A stretch of 64,000 nucleotides of DNA from Alphaproteobacteria bacterium (GTDB taxonomy: Bacteria; Pseudomonadota; Alphaproteobacteria; TMED109): assembly GCA_022819905.1 (NCBI GenBank), contig JAJEGJ010000001.1, positions 1-64,000 of the forward strand. The letters are read 5' to 3'. The notes under the pieces were generated by a model, which made no database searches, was not told where the DNA came from, and saw only the letters and a list, made by a program, of their open reading frames with translations. Positions 59,465-64,000 of the stretch are shown piece by piece. A program made the translations under genes and the position numbers. Position 1 is the stretch's first letter, and each line of letters starts with the position of its first letter.

Positions 59465-60913
59465 TTACGCGTGGAGCGCTGCGGTGCCCGGTCCCGCCTC
59501 GTGCGAACGGGCGTTGACATGCGTCGGCATGACGAACGGGTTGGCCCGTTCGTAGGCGCGACAGGTGTGGAGGATTCGCTCGTCGTCGAACTTCCGTGCC
59601 ACGATCTGGACGGCAGCCGGCAAGCCGTTTGACGCGAATCCGCAGGGGAGCGCCGCGGCCGGCTGCTGGGTCAAGTTGAACGGGTATGTAAACGGCGACC
59701 ACTCCCACCAGCGAGTCATCCCGCTGCCCAAGGGGACTTCGTGGCCCACTTCGAACGCTGTCAACGGTAGCTGCGGCGTCATCAGGAGGTCGTAGCGTTC
59801 ATGGAAGGCACGCATGTGCCGGCCGAGCGCGTCGCGACTCTGTTCTGCCCGACGATAAGCAAGCGCTGATACGGACTTGCCTCGTTCCGCCAGCTCGAGG
59901 ATCGGAGGATCGACGAGTTCGCGCTGCGCCGGCGACAACCCGTCGGTCGCGAGGGCCAGGGCGACCGTCCACAAGGTCACCATCACGTCGATCGGGTCAT
60001 CGAAGCCCGGGTCCTCCTCGACGACGATTGCGCCTCGGTCGGCAAACCACTGCACCGCCGCATCCACCTGGGCGGTGACCTGCGGATCAACCCTGGCGTA
60101 GCCGAGGGAACGGCTGTAGGCGATCCGCAGACCCTCCACGCTGGAATCGTCAGAAGCGTTCGGGGCAATGGGACGAGCAAGCGGAACCGCCTGCCAGTCG
60201 CGGGCGTCCGGCTGCGAGATGATGTCGAGCATCAGGCACGCATCGTCCACGGTGCGCGCAATCGGGCCCTGGTGCCACAGCGTGCCCGCAGGCGAATGCG
60301 GATGGACGGGTACGGCACCGAACGTGGGTTTGTGGCCGAACAGGCCGCAGAACCCGGCGGGCATGCGGATGGAGCCGCCGCCGTCGGTCGCGAGGTGCAG
60401 CGTGCCCATGCCCAGAGCCGCGGCCGCGGCTGCCCCGCCGCTGGAGCCGCCCGGGGTGCGGGCGGTGTCCCAGGGGTTGACGGTGGTTCCGGTCAGGGGA
60501 CTGTCGGTTACCCCCTTCCAGCCGAATTCGGGTGTCGTGGTCTTGCCGATGAGCACGGCCCCGGCTTCACGGAGGCGGGCGACGGGAGGTCCGTCGACAT
60601 CCCAGGGCTGGTCGGCATCGATGGTCCGCGATCCGCGGCGGGTCGGCCATCCCTTGACGAGAATGAGGTCCTTGACCGTGGTCGGCACACCATCGATCGG
60701 GCTGAGCGGGCGCTCCTCATGCCATCGGCGTTCGGATTGCCGGGCGGCTTCCAGGGCGCTTTCCCCGTCGATCACGCAAAACGCGTTGTAGGTCTTGTCG
60801 AGTTCCCCGATCCGATCGAGGACCGCCTGCGTCACCTCAACCGGAGAGAATCGGCGCGTACCGAAACCGCGGGCGAGGTCCCGGGCGGACATCATGTGGA
60901 GGGCGTTCGACAT
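59465..60913 (-). CDS. Amidase (amidase signature family)
   Basis: A 482-aa amidase-signature hydrolase. The Ser-cisSer-Lys triad is visible as Lys in TTVKDLILVKG, cis-Ser in TPGGSSGGAAAA, and nucleophile Ser in TDGGGSIRMPAGFCGLFG. The relation to GatA is general; no gatB or gatC is adjacent and the substrate pocket region differs, so this is a catabolic or broad amidase. The ATG at 60913 is used; a GTG at 60925 is also open. It follows the molybdenum hydroxylase genes after a strong hairpin. Confidence 0.88.
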   Translation of the reverse strand: MSNALHMMSARDLARGFGTRRFSPVEVTQAVLDRIGELDKTYNAFCVIDGESALEAARQSERRWHEERPLSPIDGVPTTVKDLILVKGWPTRRGSRTIDADQPWDVDGPPVARLREAGAVLIGKTTTPEFGWKGVTDSPLTGTTVNPWDTARTPGGSSGGAAAAAALGMGTLHLATDGGGSIRMPAGFCGLFGHKPTFGAVPVHPHSPAGTLWHQGPIARTVDDACLMLDIISQPDARDWQAVPLARPIAPNASDDSSVEGLRIAYSRSLGYARVDPQVTAQVDAAVQWFADRGAIVVEEDPGFDDPIDVMVTLWTVALALATDGLSPAQRELVDPPILELAERGKSVSALAYRRAEQSRDALGRHMRAFHERYDLLMTPQLPLTAFEVGHEVPLGSGMTRWWEWSPFTYPFNLTQQPAAALPCGFASNGLPAAVQIVARKFDDERILHTCRAYERANPFVMPTHVNARSHEAGPGTAALHA

Positions 60914-60956
60914 CGGGTGCTGCACCGAGAAAGACGTTCGCTGCGATCATGCAGTA

Positions 60957-60990
60957 CTGGAGCTACGCGACCAACGTCGCGTAGCTCCAG
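60957..60990. terminator. 15-bp perfect hairpin after the molybdenum hydroxylase genes
   Basis: CTGGAGCTACGCGAC pairs perfectly with GTCGCGTAGCTCCAG around a CAAC loop, 15 bp past the stop of the large subunit on the minus strand and 44 bp before the amidase start. No U-run follows on either strand, so it may act as an mRNA 3'-end stabiliser or processing site. Confidence 0.5.
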
Positions 60991-61005
60991 CCCCAAGTCA
61001 CGGGG

Positions 61006-63444
61006 TCAGGTCGCCTTGAGGGCAGCCTTCACCGCGTCTGCCGTAATCGGCATGTGCCGCATGCGCACTCCCACGGCGTTGAACACCGCGTTGGCCACGG
61101 CTGGCGCAACGACGGTCGACGAGGGTTCGCCCACGCCGCTTGGGTGGTGCCCGGATTCGACGATCTCAACGTCGATCTCGGGAACCTGGCTCAAGCGGAT
61201 CGGCAGGTAGGTGTCGAAATTGTGCTGCTCGAACGCGCCATCCTTGACAGTGAGTCGCTCGCTCAGCACCTGACTTGCGCCCCACAGCGCCGCGCCCTTG
61301 ATCTGGGCCACGGCGTTGACGGGGTTGATCGCGATTCCCATGTCCATGGCAATCGTGAGTTTCTGCAAGTCAATTTCGCCACTCTCGGGGTCAACCGCGA
61401 CCTCGGCGATGCCGGCCACCCAGGTCGGGCTCTGCCGTTCCTCCGCTGCCGATACGGCGATGCCCATGCCGTGGTTCTTCGGCATGCGCTTTCCGTATCC
61501 TGCCTTGCCGGCAGCGACCCGAAGGACGTTGGCCAGCCGCTTGGCGCCGCCGACCGTTGCCGACTCGTACGGGATCCAGCTGTCCTCGCTTGGCCACGGC
61601 AGCGAAATCCAGAGCCGGTCCATGTAGTAGTCGGAACCGGTGCCGGGCTCGTAGCCGGCGTTCGGGATTCCGCGGCTGGTGCCTTCGCCGGTCAGCATCG
61701 AGAGACGGAACTCCAGCGGATCCTTGCCAATTCGGTGGGCCACTTCGTCGAGGAAGGATTCAACGACGAAGTAGTTGTACGAATTGGAGACGGTCCGGAG
61801 AGCCGACGCCTGCACGGCCCAGGTGGTCTGGTCGTGATTGATGGCGCGCACGCGATGGTTGGCCAGCGTGTACCAGTGGTCGCTGCCGCCGATCGACCAT
61901 TGGTCGATGTCGCGGCCCGAGCCGTCGTCCGCATCCAGCTGGAGCCAGTCGCTCCCGTATGCCTTGCCCACGGAGAACCGCGGACCCATGTAGCCGCACA
62001 CGATGTCGTGCTGCATGGCGGTGAAGGCGCCGCCCTGGATGGAGCCGCGCAGCTTGTGCAGCGTCGGCGTCCGCGGGAAGCTGGTCGCGAAGGTCGTCTC
62101 GCGGGTCTGGAGCAGCTTGACCGGCCGTGCAACCTGGTGGGAGCAGTAGGCTGCGGCGAGGATCTCGTCGTAGTCCTGTTTCCCGCCGAAGCCGCCGCCC
62201 AGCACGCGCTGATGCACGACCACCTTGATCTCCTCCGCAGGCTTGCCGAGGAAGTGCGCGAGGTAGGCGGTAAGGGTCATCCGGGCGAATGACGTGCTCT
62301 GCGTGCCGGTGTGCACGTGCCAGGTGTCCCCGACCTGATGCACGGTGGCGTTGAGAGGCTCCATGGTCGCGTGCACCACCATGTCGGTGGTGTATTCGGA
62401 CTCAAGCACGTCGTCGGCGTTGGCCAGGCTGCCGTCCACGTCTCCCTGGTCCACCCAGGGGGCGCCGACTTCAGGATCCGCCTGGAGTGCCCGGTATTCC
62501 TCGAGCAGCCCCTCCAGCGAGACATCGCCGTGGGGTCCCGGGTCCCATTCGACCTCAAGCGCCTTGGCGGCATTCACAGCGGCCGGGAACGTCTCGGCAA
62601 TCGCGACCACCCATCCGGTGCACTTGCCGAAACTGTCGTCCACGGTGACGGCCTGGATGTAGCCGGGTATGGACTGGGCATTGGTGTCGTCGACCGAAAT
62701 CGCCTTGGCGCCGTAGCGTGCACGTGGCAGCACCAGCGCGCCGTACGCCATGTTCGGGATGAACACGTCGATGCCGTAGCGCGCGCTTCCGTTGGTCTTG
62801 GAAGGAATGTCGTGCGCGGGCATGGACTGCCCGATGATGTTGTAGTCCTCGGGGCTCTTCCGCGGGATGTCGCGGAAGTCGTCGGGGTACGCGAACCGCC
62901 GCTCGATGGTGGTCTGCGACAGGATCTCGCTGTACGAGATTGACCGGCCGGAGACCGAATCGGTGACCCGGCTGCTGGCGGCGACCGCGTCTTCGACATT
63001 CGTCCCGAGGAGTGCTGCACCCGCTTCAACGAGCGCGATACGGCCCGCGGCGCCGGAGCGCGACAGGCGGTCAAACTCGGTGGTGACGCTGCCGCTGTTC
63101 ACCGTGTAGGCGAGGCCGTACACGGCGAAGTTCTCGGCGCTCCCTTCCGGGTAGTCGATCGAGACATCCTGCCAGTCCACCTCGAGCTCGTCCGCGACGA
63201 TCTGCGCGAGCGCGGTGCCGATGTGCTGGCCCATCTCGGCCTTCACCACATGGATCGTGGTGCGGCCGTTCGGCATCATCGTGAACCAGATTGACGGCGT
63301 GAACGCCTCTGCCGGTTCGATCGCGGCATGGGCGCCGGAAATCGTCCCGGTCGTAAAGCCGATGCCGAGTGCGACCCCTGATCCGGTTGCCATCGACCGG
63401 ACCATGAAGTCCCGCCGTGACAGTTGTGTGTCTGTGGTACTCAT
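61006..63444 (-). CDS. iorB: Molybdopterin-binding subunit of a xanthine dehydrogenase-family enzyme, isoquinoline 1-oxidoreductase beta-like
   Basis: An 812-aa large subunit. A twin-arginine signal (SRRDFM at residues 9-14, then a hydrophobic stretch to GAHAA) predicts export to the periplasm. Mo-cofactor motifs include VLGGGFGGKQDYDEI and the C-terminal GVGEPSSTVVAPAVANAV with the presumed catalytic Glu. The architecture without FAD subunit matches the IorAB/aldehyde dehydrogenase branch. The ATG at 63444 lies 1 bp after the small-subunit stop; a longer frame upstream overlaps that gene. Substrate could be an aldehyde or N-heterocycle; no cytochrome gene is adjacent. Confidence 0.88.
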   Translation of the reverse strand: MSTTDTQLSRRDFMVRSMATGSGVALGIGFTTGTISGAHAAIEPAEAFTPSIWFTMMPNGRTTIHVVKAEMGQHIGTALAQIVADELEVDWQDVSIDYPEGSAENFAVYGLAYTVNSGSVTTEFDRLSRSGAAGRIALVEAGAALLGTNVEDAVAASSRVTDSVSGRSISYSEILSQTTIERRFAYPDDFRDIPRKSPEDYNIIGQSMPAHDIPSKTNGSARYGIDVFIPNMAYGALVLPRARYGAKAISVDDTNAQSIPGYIQAVTVDDSFGKCTGWVVAIAETFPAAVNAAKALEVEWDPGPHGDVSLEGLLEEYRALQADPEVGAPWVDQGDVDGSLANADDVLESEYTTDMVVHATMEPLNATVHQVGDTWHVHTGTQSTSFARMTLTAYLAHFLGKPAEEIKVVVHQRVLGGGFGGKQDYDEILAAAYCSHQVARPVKLLQTRETTFATSFPRTPTLHKLRGSIQGGAFTAMQHDIVCGYMGPRFSVGKAYGSDWLQLDADDGSGRDIDQWSIGGSDHWYTLANHRVRAINHDQTTWAVQASALRTVSNSYNYFVVESFLDEVAHRIGKDPLEFRLSMLTGEGTSRGIPNAGYEPGTGSDYYMDRLWISLPWPSEDSWIPYESATVGGAKRLANVLRVAAGKAGYGKRMPKNHGMGIAVSAAEERQSPTWVAGIAEVAVDPESGEIDLQKLTIAMDMGIAINPVNAVAQIKGAALWGASQVLSERLTVKDGAFEQHNFDTYLPIRLSQVPEIDVEIVESGHHPSGVGEPSSTVVAPAVANAVFNAVGVRMRHMPITADAVKAALKAT

Positions 63445-63445
63445 G

Positions 63446-63910
63446 TCAGGCCTCGCTTCCAGCGATTTCGGCGGCGCGTGCGACCGCGCCCACGATGCTT
63501 GAATAGGTTGCGCACCGGCACAGGTTTCCGTCCATGGCCTCGACGATTTCGTCTCGGCTGGGCGAAGGGTTGGCCGAGAGCAGCGCGGCCGCCTGCATGA
63601 TCTGCCCAGACTGGCAATAACCGCACTGCGGCACCTGCATTTCGATCCAGGCCTGCTGGACGGGATGGTTGTCGGCGTAGTGCAAGCCCTCGATGGTGGT
63701 GATCGACGTCCCCTCGACGTCGCCCGCTTGGACCATGCACGATCGCACTGCTTCGCCATTGACGTGGACGGTGCAAGAGCCGCACAGGCCAATGCCGCAC
63801 CCGAATTTCGTTCCGGAGAGGCGCAGTTCCTCCCGAATGATCCACAGGAGCGGTGTATCCGGCGGGGCGTCCACGAGGTAGCTGTATCCGTTGATGGTCA
63901 AGGCAACCAT
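63446..63910 (-). CDS. iorA: (2Fe-2S)-binding subunit, isoquinoline 1-oxidoreductase alpha-like
   Basis: A 154-aa two-cluster ferredoxin subunit. Plant-type cluster cysteines C38, C43, C46 and C58 lie in GCGIGLCGSC and the following strand; the second cluster uses C96, C99, C131 and C133 (QCGYCQSG, NLCRC). It carries electrons from the Mo site of the adjacent large subunit. AGGAGGA lies about 9 nt before the ATG at 63910; a TTG two codons earlier is an alternative. It has no signal and would be co-exported with the large subunit. Confidence 0.9.
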   Translation of the reverse strand: MVALTINGYSYLVDAPPDTPLLWIIREELRLSGTKFGCGIGLCGSCTVHVNGEAVRSCMVQAGDVEGTSITTIEGLHYADNHPVQQAWIEMQVPQCGYCQSGQIMQAAALLSANPSPSRDEIVEAMDGNLCRCATYSSIVGAVARAAEIAGSEA

Positions 63911-64000
63911 CGGCAAATCTCCTCCTCAGGGTTCATTTGGCGCGCCTGGCAACGCGCGTTGCGCACCAGTACGCGTGACATGCCCACCTTCAACCCAAGC

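Noticed and set aside
1-64000. CRISPR arrays, insertion sequences, prophage genes
   Set aside because: No regularly spaced repeats, transposase or phage motifs were found anywhere in the window.

Overview
The window is GC-rich, densely packed bacterial chromosome, most likely from a methylotrophic alphaproteobacterium. Three things point there: conserved alphaproteobacterial blocks (rpsP-rimM-trmD-rplS-leuCDB-asd; argS-SPOR-nagZ-scpA-scpB; NUDIX-DUF6111-CCA transferase), a marine-type ammonium transporter, and many genes for methylated one-carbon compounds. There is no integrase, transposase, phage gene or CRISPR array.

Left block (1-10.2 kb): a truncated GlxA/AraC-type regulator, a DAO-family flavoenzyme, an ammonium transporter with a 72-aa membrane protein behind it, a second GlxA-type regulator, and a divergent four-gene operon (4868-10156) for a heterotetrameric sarcosine-oxidase-like enzyme. 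Because 23.4-27.7 kb encodes a three-part glutamate-synthase-like enzyme (MgsABC type) plus a GlnT/GmaS-type ligase, I read the four-subunit enzyme as a probable N-methylglutamate dehydrogenase (MgdABCD). The two blocks together would give the indirect N-methylglutamate route: GmaS makes gamma-glutamylmethylamide from methylamine, MgsABC makes N-methylglutamate, and MgdABCD oxidises it to glutamate and a C1 unit. The transporter could supply ammonium or methylammonium.

10.4-16.3 kb (minus strand) is a complete mxaR-S-A-C-K-L set, the maturation genes of calcium methanol dehydrogenase, but without mxaF, J, G, I or D in the window. 16.5-23.0 kb is an accessory island with three non-haem iron dioxygenases, an alpha/beta hydrolase and a class V aminotransferase. 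The aminotransferase lies behind a 21-bp palindromic operator and a structured leader.

28.2-31.8 kb holds an MMPL/RND exporter and an MpaB/DUF2236 oxygenase. 32.3-42.4 kb is housekeeping on the minus strand (asd, leuBDC, rplS, trmD, rimM, nnrU-like, rpsP, uppP, gpsA, tsaD). 42.4-50.9 kb is a cluster of acid-sugar or hydroxy-acid catabolic enzymes around tRNA-Glu: an enolase-superfamily dehydratase, two SDRs, a HisD-type and a PdxA-type dehydrogenase, an RraA-type aldolase, a D-2-hydroxyacid dehydrogenase and an HpcH-type aldolase. No known pathway that I recognise uses exactly this set. 50.9-59.3 kb is housekeeping again. The right end (59.5-63.9 kb) has an amidase and a two-subunit molybdenum hydroxylase of the isoquinoline 1-oxidoreductase type.

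All functions are inferred by reading motifs, gene order and overlaps; no database search was possible.
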